From: Catalinimonas alkaloidigena
Lineage (GTDB): Bacteria > Bacteroidota > Bacteroidia > Cytophagales > Flexibacteraceae
NCBI RefSeq assembly: GCF_900100765.1
Contig: NZ_FNFO01000001.1
Span: 806,001 to 870,000 of the forward strand
Length of the DNA stretch: 64,000 bases
Reading direction: 5' to 3'
This document shows, piece after piece, positions 16,666 to 24,920 of the stretch. How positions within the stretch are numbered: position 1 is the first letter of the stretch; every line of letters begins with the position of its first letter. The notes below the pieces were generated by a model that ran no database searches, was not told the DNA's origin, and saw only the letters and a program-made list of their open reading frames with translations. A program made the position numbers and the translations under genes.

Positions 16666-19075
16666 GTGAATGTACCGGATTGGCTACGGCCGCTTTGATC
16701 GACTGAAAACTGACGGTCAGGATGGCGATGAGCACGACCAGGACGCACGGCAGCGCAAACAGCCACCAGCTGATGCCGATCCGGAAGGCGAAGTGTTGCA
16801 GCCACTGGTGCATGGCGAAGTAGGCGAGGGGGACGGCCAGTACGAAGGCGACCAGGACGAGTTTGACAAAGTCGCGGTAGAGGAGCTGGAGAATCTGCGG
16901 GACGGAAGCCCCCAGCACCTTGCGGACCCCGATTTCTTTCGTGCGTTGCGCGGTGGTGAACGACGCAAGTCCGAACAACCCGAGGCAGGCCACGAAAATG
17001 GCTAACCCGGTGAACACGCCGAAGACTTGCCCGAAGCGCTGGTCAGCCCGGTACTGCGCGTCGAAGTGGTCGTCCAGAAAGTAATACTCGAACGGATTGC
17101 CGGGGAAAATCTGATCCCATCCCGCATGCAGGTGCGCGATGGTTTCCTGCAGGTTGCTGGTCGCCACTTTCACCGAAAAGGCCCCGTGGACGCCGGGGAT
17201 GCAGCGGAAGATGAGCGGCTCGTAGGTTTCGCGTAGTGATTCCTGGTGAAAATCGTCCACCACGCCGACGACTGTGTAGGTCGCGCCCCAGAACTCAATC
17301 TCTTTATTCAAAGCGTCGTCCGGGTTGTCGAAACCTAGTTGCTGCACGCCCGTCCGGCTGAAAACGACGGTGCCGGGATCGTTGCCGTATTCTTCTCCAA
17401 ATTTCCGGCCGGCCAGGAGTTTGAGTCCGTAGGCGTCGAGGAAATCGTAGTCGACGGCGATCACCCGGTACTGTTTGCTGTCGCTCGCGTCCTGTCCTTT
17501 CAGGCGGATGCCACCCGCATTCCAGCCCACCGCGCCACCGGGCACCGCACTGGACGCCGTGATGCTCCGGATCGCGGGGTAGCGCAGCATTTCCTGTTTA
17601 AAGGCCTGCTTGTCGCCTACGTAGATGGAGTCCTGACGGCTGCGGATGATGGGTGCCTGAATCACGAGCGTCTGGTCGATGTTGATGCCCAGGTCCTGAT
17701 CCCGCATGAAGGAAATCTGCCGGAACACGGCCAGCGTCCCGATCAGCAGAAACAGCGAGGCGGCAAATTGCAGGACGACCAGCCCCTGCCGCAGGCGGTT
17801 GCCCCGGTGCGACGTTTTCATGGAGCCCTTCAGCACCGTTGCCGGGTTGAAGGCCGACAGAACAAACGCCGGATACAAACCCGACAGAAACGCCCCGACC
17901 AGGTAGAGCGCCAGCAGCGACACCCAGAATAGCGGGGTGCTCAATAACGAAAACGAAAGCTCTTGCCCGGAGATTCGGTTGAAGGCGGGCAGGGCAACCA
18001 CCACCAGCAGAATCGCCAGCACGACGGCCAGCGCGTTCAACACGGCCGATTCCATCAGAAACTGCTGGATCAGTTGCGAACGCAGCGACCCCACCGACTT
18101 GCGGATGCCGACCTCCTTGGCGCGGTTCATGGCGCGAGCGGTGGCGAGGTTGATGTAGTTGACCCAGGCGATGATGATGATGAAAAAGGCGATGCCCAGC
18201 AGCAGGTAGGTGGCGGTGCCGTCGCCGTTCGGCTCGGCCTCCATCATGTAGTGTGAATAGAGGTGGATGTCGGGGAGCGGTTGCAGCAGGTACACCGCGT
18301 CGGCGTCGTACTGCGCCAGATCCTCGCCGATATTCGCTTCCACGTAATCCGAAAACTTGGCTTCCAGGGCTTTGGGGTCGGTGCCGGGTTGCAGCAGTAG
18401 GTAGGTCATGCAGCCGTCCCACATCCAGGCTTCGTCGGGATTGTTGTCGGGGCCGACCTGTTGCACGAAGGTTGCGTACGAACGCAGCATGTCGAACTTC
18501 AGGTGTGTGTTGGCGGGCAGATCGGCGTACACGCCCGTTACCTTGGCATCCACTTCTTCGTTCAGCCGCACGGTTTTCCCCAGCGGATCTTCGTCGCCAA
18601 AAATGTTCCGTGCCGTTGAGGCCGATAGCACAACCGTGTTGGGTTCGGTCAGTGCCGTCGCCGGATTTCCCTGCACCAGCGGATACGAAAACACCTCGAA
18701 AAAGGCGGACGAAGCGAAATAAATCTTCTCCACCTTCAACTTATCCTCCCCGTACCCAACCACGAGGGAGCCGGTCGGCACTACTTTTACGTACTCCTCC
18801 ACCTCTGGAAAGGCGTCTTTGAACGAGTTGCCCACTGCATACGCGCCGGCGGCCCATTGCGTGCTCAACTCCCCTTTGTCGTAGCGATCCTGCTGCACGC
18901 GGTAAAGATTTTCCTTCTTCGTGTGGAAGTCGTCGTAGCTCAGTTCGTAGCGCACGTACTGCAAAATCAGCAGACAACAGGCAATGCCGATGGCCAGCCC
19001 GAATAAGTTGATGAGCGAATAAAACCGCTGCTTCAGCAGGCTGCGGACGGCGACGAGGAAATAACTTTTGAGCAT
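16652..19075 (-). CDS. FtsX/MacB-type ABC permease, array member 4
   Basis: 807-aa inner-membrane permease with two FtsX halves. Helix 1 near residues 20-42 (LFGLAIGIACCLLILQYV) is followed by a MacB-like periplasmic domain and three helices around 285-430 with RAKEVGIRKSVGSLRSQL. A second periplasmic domain follows, then three C-terminal helices with QRTKEIGVRKVLGASVPQ. In MacB-like systems such permeases pair with an ATPase and move or transmit force to envelope substrates; no ATPase gene is nearby. It is the last of four same-strand permeases, separated from the preceding one by 439 bases that carry a repeat element. No promoter was recognised directly upstream. Confidence 0.92.
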   Translation of the reverse strand: MLKSYFLVAVRSLLKQRFYSLINLFGLAIGIACCLLILQYVRYELSYDDFHTKKENLYRVQQDRYDKGELSTQWAAGAYAVGNSFKDAFPEVEEYVKVVPTGSLVVGYGEDKLKVEKIYFASSAFFEVFSYPLVQGNPATALTEPNTVVLSASTARNIFGDEDPLGKTVRLNEEVDAKVTGVYADLPANTHLKFDMLRSYATFVQQVGPDNNPDEAWMWDGCMTYLLLQPGTDPKALEAKFSDYVEANIGEDLAQYDADAVYLLQPLPDIHLYSHYMMEAEPNGDGTATYLLLGIAFFIIIIAWVNYINLATARAMNRAKEVGIRKSVGSLRSQLIQQFLMESAVLNALAVVLAILLVVVALPAFNRISGQELSFSLLSTPLFWVSLLALYLVGAFLSGLYPAFVLSAFNPATVLKGSMKTSHRGNRLRQGLVVLQFAASLFLLIGTLAVFRQISFMRDQDLGINIDQTLVIQAPIIRSRQDSIYVGDKQAFKQEMLRYPAIRSITASSAVPGGAVGWNAGGIRLKGQDASDSKQYRVIAVDYDFLDAYGLKLLAGRKFGEEYGNDPGTVVFSRTGVQQLGFDNPDDALNKEIEFWGATYTVVGVVDDFHQESLRETYEPLIFRCIPGVHGAFSVKVATSNLQETIAHLHAGWDQIFPGNPFEYYFLDDHFDAQYRADQRFGQVFGVFTGLAIFVACLGLFGLASFTTAQRTKEIGVRKVLGASVPQILQLLYRDFVKLVLVAFVLAVPLAYFAMHQWLQHFAFRIGISWWLFALPCVLVVLIAILTVSFQSIKAAVANPVHSLRSE

Positions 19076-19329
19076 GAGGAGAAAGATTACAGGTAAGCGG
19101 ATGGCAGGTTATACATAAGATGCTGCGGGTGGGCCTTTGGTTGCAGGTAGAGCGGTGAATTGTTGAAATAAATTATGAGAGAAGAGTTGAAAGTTTAAAG
19201 CTCAACGACTGTTGGCGTTAGCGATCTAGGAAAGGGCTCCGGATAAAGACAACGGAAGTAGCAAAACGTTACAGCAAAAGCTTTCTTTTTTACTTCGCAC
19301 CTCAGACTTCGCACTTCACTTTTGGTTAT
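19076..19329. other. Intergenic region between permease genes
   Basis: No gene seen. The segment 19185-19330 contains AACGACTGTTGGCGTTAGCG and TTCGCACCTCAGACTTCGCA runs, degenerate short-period repeats typical of the intergenic DNA in this window. The repeat element at 19330-19530 follows. Confidence 0.5.
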
Positions 19330-19530
19330 GTCCCAGTCGACCAACGGCCGCTTTTGTTCACTTTCAAGCCTGGGCGACCCCACCTAGGCGGCCCCACCGT
19401 CGGACGCCTTCTCTGTTAAGGCCTACGCCCCGCCTTATTCACTCATTCAGTGATTCATTCATTCTCTCATTTCTTTACGCTCCGCGCAATTCACTCATTC
19501 TCTCATTCAATGATTCATTCATTTTTTAGC
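19330..19530 (+). repeat. Intergenic repeat family, long copy
   Basis: Begins with GTCGACCAACGGCCGCTTTT, close to the conserved core GCCGACCGACGGCCTTTT at 56786-56803. It continues through a CCGTCGGACG patch and ends in two runs of CTCATTCA/TGATTCATTCATT units that reach into the stop codon of the permease gene at 19515. Confidence 0.6.
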
Positions 19531-21950
19531 GAGTCCACCGGATTGGCCTGGGCGGCGCGGAGGCTCTGGACGCTCACCGTCAGCCAGGCGATCAGCACCA
19601 TCAGGACGCCCGTCAGCAGGAACAGCCCCGGACCGAGCGGCATGCGGTAGGCGAAGTCGTCGAGCCAGCGGTCGAGGAGCCAGTAGGCGAGGGGAGCCGC
19701 CACCAGAAAGGCCAGCCCCACCAGTTTCAGAAAGTCTTTGGAGAGCATCCCCACCAGATCGGTCACCGTCGCGCCCAGCACCTTGCGGACGCCGATTTCC
19801 TTCGTGCGTTGTTGCGTGGCGTAGGCCGCCAACCCGAACAGGCCCAGGCAGGCCACGAAGATCGATAGCCCCGCGAAGGTGGAGAAGATGCGCGCGAGCC
19901 GCACTTCCGACCGGTAGAGTTGATCGAAGGCGTCGTCGAGGAATTCGTATTGAAAGGCGTAGCCTGGAAAGAATTCCTGCCAGACCTGTTCGGCTTGCCG
20001 GACGGCCGGTTGGATTTGCCCCGGCGCGAGCCGCAGTGCGTAGTATTCGGAGTAAGGATAGAGGCTCAGCACCACCGGACGGATGCGGGTTTGCAACCCG
20101 TGTTGATGGTAGTCCTGCAACACGCCGATGACGGTGCCGCGTGGTGCGCCGGAGGGCGACTCGATGGTTTTGCCCAGCGCCGCTTCTGGCGTTTCCCAGC
20201 CCATCTCCCGCACGGCCGTTTCGTTGATCAGCAGCGGGTTCTGGATCGTAATCGTATCGACCGGAACGCGGTCACGGCCCACGGCAAAGTCGCGTCCGGC
20301 CATCAGGTCCAATCCGTAGGTTTTGACGTAGTCGTGATCGGCCGGGACGAACTCGACCGACATGCCCGCCTCGCGCGGCCGTCCTTCCGGAAAACAGATT
20401 TGCCCGCCCCATCCCGCGTAGCCGGGAGGCGCGCCGGTCGCCGACGCGACTTCCACCCCGGGAATCCGTTGCAGCGATGCCATCAGGGCGTCGCGTTGCT
20501 GATAACGCAGCGGGCCGGGCGTGGTGCCGGCTTCTAAGATCAGCACCTGTTCGCGGTCGAAGCCCAGCGATTGCCCCTGCATGTAATCGACCTGTTGCAG
20601 CACCACCAGCGTGGCGGCGATCAGCACACCCGACAGCGCAAACTGAAACACCACCAGTCCGTGCCGCAACCGCCCGCCGCGTCGGCTGGTCGAGAACGAG
20701 CCTTTCAGCGCTTCGGCGGGCTTAAAACCCGACAACACCGCCGCTGGGTACAACCCCGCAAGACCACCCAGGACGACCACGAGGCAGAAGGTAAAGAGGA
20801 GAAGGGGCGGAGCCAGTAGATCGCTCGACGTAAAGGCCTGTTCGGTCAGTTGGTTGAAGTAAGGCAGCGCCAGCAGCATGAGTTGAAACGCCAGCACCAC
20901 CGCCAGGCCGCACAGCACGACCGACTCGGTCAGGAACTGCGCGATCAGCGCACGGCGGCTCGAACCGACCACCTTTCGCAGGCTTACCTCCTTGGCACGC
21001 TCCACCGACCGGGCGGTCGCGAGGTTCATGTAGTTGATGGCCGCCACGGTCAGCACGAACAGGGCCACCGCTCCCAAAAGGTAGAGGTAGCGCCGGTCGC
21101 CGCTTGGCCCGAGGCCGTTGCCCCAAGGCGAAAAGTAGATCTCCTGCACCGGCTGCAGACCCAGGTTCATTTCGTACCCAATGGCGCGGATGTCGTCGCC
21201 CACCTTGCGCATGGGTAGGGCCTGTATCTTGGCTTCAAATGCGGCTACGTCCACCTGAGGTCGCAGCAGCACGTAGGTCCAGATGTTCAGGTCGAACCAA
21301 CCCGACGCAAACTCCTCCTCGCAGTAGCCCGGGCTGAGGCTGCACAGGGTACCGAACGACACCAGTCCAGAGAAGGCAAGGTGCGACGGACCGGAAGTAG
21401 GGTCCAGCACGCCCGTCACCGTCAGGGCCGTGGAATCATTCACCGTCAGCACTTGGCCCAGCGCCTCCCGTTCCGGAAAGTATTTCGCGGCCAGTGCGGG
21501 TGTCAGCACAATCGAGTTCGGCGCTTGCAACGCCGTGGCCGGATCACCCTTTGCCAGCGGGTAAGTGAAGGTCTGAAAAAAGGTAGGTTCCGCAAATAGC
21601 AGCTCCTCCGCCGCATGCACGCCTTCGTGCAGGAAAAACGGGTGCCATGGCCGCAGATACGTCACCGCTTCCACGTCCGGGTAGTCGGCGGCCAGCGCCC
21701 GCCCCTGCGGCCAGCCGGTCGTCGAGTTGGTGCTATAGCTTTCTTCGCCGGTCTGCCGCACCTGCGTCACCACCCGAAACAGCCGGTCGCCCTTTTCCTG
21801 GAAGCGGTCGTAGGCCCACTCGTGGCGCAGCAGTACGCCCAGCAGCAGACAACACGCCATGCCGAGCGCCAGGCCCAGCAGATTGATGAGCGAAAAGACT
21901 TTCCGTTTCTTCAGGTTGCGAAGGGTGACTTTCAGATGGTTTCGGAACAT
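19515..21950 (-). CDS. FtsX/MacB-type ABC permease, array member 3
   Basis: 811-aa membrane protein of the same double-FtsX type. The opening is NLKKRKVFSLINLLGLALGM, with the first helix at about 20-45. The mid-protein FtsX motif is RAKEVSLRKVVGSSRRAL and the C-terminal one QRTKEIGVRKVLGATVTD, each followed by three helices. Two large extracytoplasmic domains lie at about 45-280 and 460-680. The stop overlaps the end of the neighbouring repeat element (terminal SLKNE). A 275-base gap with a palindromic repeat separates it from member 2. The cognate ATPase and cargo are unknown. Confidence 0.92.
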   Translation of the reverse strand: MFRNHLKVTLRNLKKRKVFSLINLLGLALGMACCLLLGVLLRHEWAYDRFQEKGDRLFRVVTQVRQTGEESYSTNSTTGWPQGRALAADYPDVEAVTYLRPWHPFFLHEGVHAAEELLFAEPTFFQTFTYPLAKGDPATALQAPNSIVLTPALAAKYFPEREALGQVLTVNDSTALTVTGVLDPTSGPSHLAFSGLVSFGTLCSLSPGYCEEEFASGWFDLNIWTYVLLRPQVDVAAFEAKIQALPMRKVGDDIRAIGYEMNLGLQPVQEIYFSPWGNGLGPSGDRRYLYLLGAVALFVLTVAAINYMNLATARSVERAKEVSLRKVVGSSRRALIAQFLTESVVLCGLAVVLAFQLMLLALPYFNQLTEQAFTSSDLLAPPLLLFTFCLVVVLGGLAGLYPAAVLSGFKPAEALKGSFSTSRRGGRLRHGLVVFQFALSGVLIAATLVVLQQVDYMQGQSLGFDREQVLILEAGTTPGPLRYQQRDALMASLQRIPGVEVASATGAPPGYAGWGGQICFPEGRPREAGMSVEFVPADHDYVKTYGLDLMAGRDFAVGRDRVPVDTITIQNPLLINETAVREMGWETPEAALGKTIESPSGAPRGTVIGVLQDYHQHGLQTRIRPVVLSLYPYSEYYALRLAPGQIQPAVRQAEQVWQEFFPGYAFQYEFLDDAFDQLYRSEVRLARIFSTFAGLSIFVACLGLFGLAAYATQQRTKEIGVRKVLGATVTDLVGMLSKDFLKLVGLAFLVAAPLAYWLLDRWLDDFAYRMPLGPGLFLLTGVLMVLIAWLTVSVQSLRAAQANPVDSLKNE

Positions 21951-22023
21951 GGTTAAAAGGCTTTCAGGTCAAACGTTTCAGGTGGCAGGTCGGTGTTAGT
22001 TCGTTTCTAGATCTCACGATTTT

Positions 22024-22112
22024 GTCATCTCGAACAACGTGAGAGATCTATTTTCAGAAGTTAGAAGATTTCTCACATACGTTCGAGATGACAGATAGGC
22101 GATCGAGATGAC
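22024..22112. repeat. Palindromic GTCATCTCGAAC-type intergenic repeat
   Basis: GTCATCTCGAACAACGTGAG at 22024-22043 is mirrored by an imperfect complement ending at 22092 (CTCACATACGTTCGAGATGAC). A further half copy, GATCGAGATGAC, lies at 22101-22112. The arms surround a loop flanked by AGATCT/AGATTT. The shape matches short dispersed palindromes known from many bacterial genomes. Confidence 0.7.
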
Positions 22113-22132
22113 AGTAATGTGTGGATGCACCA

Positions 22133-22235
22133 GCGGCAATGCTCTCCGTCCTCTCCGCCAAGCGCATCGCCCTCTGCGCCTCGTCGCTATTCATTTATTC
22201 AATCATTCTATGATTCACGTATTCTGTCATTCACT
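22133..22235 (+). repeat. Intergenic repeat family, copy next to permease 2
   Basis: CCTCTGCGCCTCGTCGCTAT is followed by TTCATTTATTCAATCATTCT and TGATTCACGTATTCTGTCAT units, ending in the stop region of the gene at 22227. Same order of GC-rich block then ATTCA units as at 24840-24920. Confidence 0.6.
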
Positions 22236-24677
22236 CTTCAGCGAGTTCACCGGATTGGCCCGCGCCACCCGCCACGTCTGCGAGGCGACTGTCAGCAGTC
22301 CGAGCAGAAGCATGATGCAGATGCCGAGAAATAAGATTCCCGCACCGATGTCGACGCGGTTAGCGAGGTTTTGCAGCCACAGTTGGTTGGCGAAGTAGGC
22401 GAGGGGCGTGGCGATCAGCACGGCGATGCCGAGCAGTTGCAGGAAGCCGCGCGACAGCAGCAGCACGACTTGCGTGACGTTGGCCCCCAGTACCTTGCGG
22501 ATGCCGACTTCCTTGACGCGCGTTTCGGCGGTGAAGGTGACGATGCCCAGCAGACCGAGGCAGGCGATTACGACGGCGAGGAACGAGAAGAATCCGACGA
22601 TGGCGGTCACGTCCTGCAACAGGCCGTAGTTGATTTTCAACTGTTCGTCGTAGAAGTGGTACTTCATCGGGTGCACGGGATCGACCTCTTGCCACTGCGC
22701 CTGCAGGCTGGCAATGGCGCTTTGCAGGGCATCTCCCTGCAGCCGCACCTGTGCGTAGCGGAACAACGCGGGGCGGTACTGCACGATCAGCGGCCGGATC
22801 GGTTCGATCAGCGTGCCGTATTGGAAATCCTTCAACACCCCGATTACCTGCAAGGTCCGCTCTTCCGCCCCTTCGGGCATGTCGCGCACGACAAGCTCGG
22901 CCCCGAGGGCCTGTTCGGGACTCGCGAAGCCGTAGTGCTGCACCGCCTGTTCGTTCAGGAGCGCGTAATGGGCCGCCGTTTCGGGTTGCGCGTCGTCGTA
23001 AAGGCGACCGGCCACCAACGGAATCTCCAGGTTGTGGAAGAACCGGGCATCGGCGGCAAAATCGTTCAGGTTCTCGAATTCCGTCTTGCCCGGCCCGCGC
23101 ACGTCGAGCCCCGACGTAAACCCGGTGCTGGGCACGTAGTAACTGCCCGACACCTCCGCCACCTGCGGCGACTTCAGCAGTGCGGTCCGTACGCGCTCGT
23201 AGTCGTTGCCCTGCAGCGAAATGTTCACGACGTTGTTCTGATTGAAGCCGTAGGCGAAGTGGAGGAAGTGCTGCACCTGCTGGCGGAGCAGGAGCGTGCT
23301 GATGATGAAGACCAGCGAGAGGCTGAACTGCACCACGGTCAGCACCTTGCGCAGGGTGAGTTTGCCGGGACGTTGCGCACTGAACCGCCGCAGCACCTGG
23401 ATGGGCTGGAAGCGCGTCAGGTAAAGCGCCGGGAAAATCCCGGCCAGGATGCCCACACCCACGGCAAACAAAATAAACCATCCGTATACGTCCCATTCGG
23501 CCGTCAGGTCGAGTTTCAGGTATTGGTTGAACCAGAGTTGCGTGAAGGCAGGCTTGAGCGCATTCAGCAGCGCCACCGCCAGTACCAGGGCCAGCAGCGC
23601 GGTCAGCACGGCTTCGCCCATAAACTGCACGAACAGATGGCTCCGCAACGCACCGGTCACTTTTCGTACGCCTACCTCTTTGGCTCGCGTCAGCGCCCGC
23701 GCGACGGTCAGGTTCGTGTAGTTCAGCGCGGCGGCGCTCATCACCAGAAAGGCCAAGAACGCCAGAAAATAGTACGCCTCAATGGGCAGCGCGATGCTGA
23801 TGGGGTTGTTGTACAGATGGCCGGGCGTGATCTCGGCCAGCGGCCGGAACGAAAACTGAAATTCGTTCAGATCCGACAGCGGTTGGAGGTACCGCTTCGC
23901 CACCCCGTCGAGGGCCGCCTGCAACTGGTCAGGCGTCTGGTCTTCGCGCAGCAGCACGTAGGTATACGTCTGAAAGAAATTGCGCCAGTCGTTCAGCAGG
24001 GAGGGGCGGATGCCTTCCCGCTCCAGCGACGCCAGTGTGGACGCCGACACGAGCGACTCCATCGGCAGGTGCGAGGGACGAGGCGTCTTTTTCAGGATGC
24101 CCGTCACCGTAAACGCACCCAGCGGCACGCTTTCGCCTTCCGTATCTTCCACCGCCAGCGGATGCAGGTGCCGGTCTTCGAAGGCGAAGGTTTTGCCCAT
24201 CGGGTCCTGTCCCGGAAAGAGCAACGCCGCCGCTTCTGCACTTAGCACAATCGAACGTGGTTCGCGCAGCGCCGTCAGCGGATTGCCCCGTTCCAGTTCA
24301 AAACTAAATACCTCGAAGACAGACGAGTCGGCGTAGAGGCCACGCAACGTCGTCGGTTCGCCCACCAGCGCATCGCCCCCGAAACCCGTCATCAGGTGCG
24401 TCACCCGTTCGGACACGGCGTAGTCCTGCGTCAAGGCTTCGGCCAGCGGTCCGGGCGTCGTGTTGGAGCGGGCGTTTTGCGGGGAGGGCTTCGCCAGCAC
24501 CTGATAAATCCGGTCGCCCTTTTCGTGAAAAGAGTCGTATTTCCGCTGGTTGTTGACGATCTGGATCAACAGCAGGCAGACCGACATGCTGACGGCCAGC
24601 CCAAACAGATTAATGAACGAGAAGGTGCGGTGTTTGCGCAGGTTGCGCAGCGCCACGCGCAGGTAGTTGCGGAACAT
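22227..24677 (-). CDS. FtsX/MacB-type ABC permease, array member 2
   Basis: 816-aa double-FtsX permease. The first helix spans about 20-42 (INLFGLAVSMSVCLLLIQIV). The central FtsX domain carries RAKEVGVRKVTGALRSHL and the C-terminal one RVKEVGIRKVLGANVTQV; both are characteristic cytoplasmic coupling segments. It starts 239 bases after the stop of member 1 without a recognisable promoter of the type found upstream of member 1, so read-through transcription from there is possible. It differs in sequence from its neighbours along most of its length, indicating old duplications rather than a recent tandem copy. Confidence 0.92.
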   Translation of the reverse strand: MFRNYLRVALRNLRKHRTFSFINLFGLAVSMSVCLLLIQIVNNQRKYDSFHEKGDRIYQVLAKPSPQNARSNTTPGPLAEALTQDYAVSERVTHLMTGFGGDALVGEPTTLRGLYADSSVFEVFSFELERGNPLTALREPRSIVLSAEAAALLFPGQDPMGKTFAFEDRHLHPLAVEDTEGESVPLGAFTVTGILKKTPRPSHLPMESLVSASTLASLEREGIRPSLLNDWRNFFQTYTYVLLREDQTPDQLQAALDGVAKRYLQPLSDLNEFQFSFRPLAEITPGHLYNNPISIALPIEAYYFLAFLAFLVMSAAALNYTNLTVARALTRAKEVGVRKVTGALRSHLFVQFMGEAVLTALLALVLAVALLNALKPAFTQLWFNQYLKLDLTAEWDVYGWFILFAVGVGILAGIFPALYLTRFQPIQVLRRFSAQRPGKLTLRKVLTVVQFSLSLVFIISTLLLRQQVQHFLHFAYGFNQNNVVNISLQGNDYERVRTALLKSPQVAEVSGSYYVPSTGFTSGLDVRGPGKTEFENLNDFAADARFFHNLEIPLVAGRLYDDAQPETAAHYALLNEQAVQHYGFASPEQALGAELVVRDMPEGAEERTLQVIGVLKDFQYGTLIEPIRPLIVQYRPALFRYAQVRLQGDALQSAIASLQAQWQEVDPVHPMKYHFYDEQLKINYGLLQDVTAIVGFFSFLAVVIACLGLLGIVTFTAETRVKEVGIRKVLGANVTQVVLLLSRGFLQLLGIAVLIATPLAYFANQLWLQNLANRVDIGAGILFLGICIMLLLGLLTVASQTWRVARANPVNSLKSE

Positions 24678-24839
24678 GGTCTTGAACTAGGATGTAGCGG
24701 ATAAGGTGATGGACTATGATGGAAAGAATCAGGAATTCGTTGAAAATAAGGCTGAATGCAAGCAGGAAGTAGCCAAACCCAGCTCATCGCCAAGCATCAA
24801 CTCAGCTACCTCACCGTTCAAGCCTATGCATTCACTGCC

Positions 24840-24920
24840 CACTGAATACGGCCCCCCGCACTCTCTGCGCCTCGCGCTATTCACTTATTCTATGATTCAG
24901 TGATTCACTCATTTCACTAC
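24840..24920 (+). repeat. Intergenic repeat family, copy next to permease 1
   Basis: CTCTCTGCGCCTCGCGCTAT is followed by TCACTTATTCTATGATTCAG and TGATTCACTCATT, ending at the stop codon of the permease at 24917. It closely parallels 22133-22235. Confidence 0.6.

Noticed and set aside
19436-19530. CRISPR-like short repeats (CTCATTCA units)
   Set aside because: Units are about 10 bases, degenerate and without unique spacers, and no cas gene is present.
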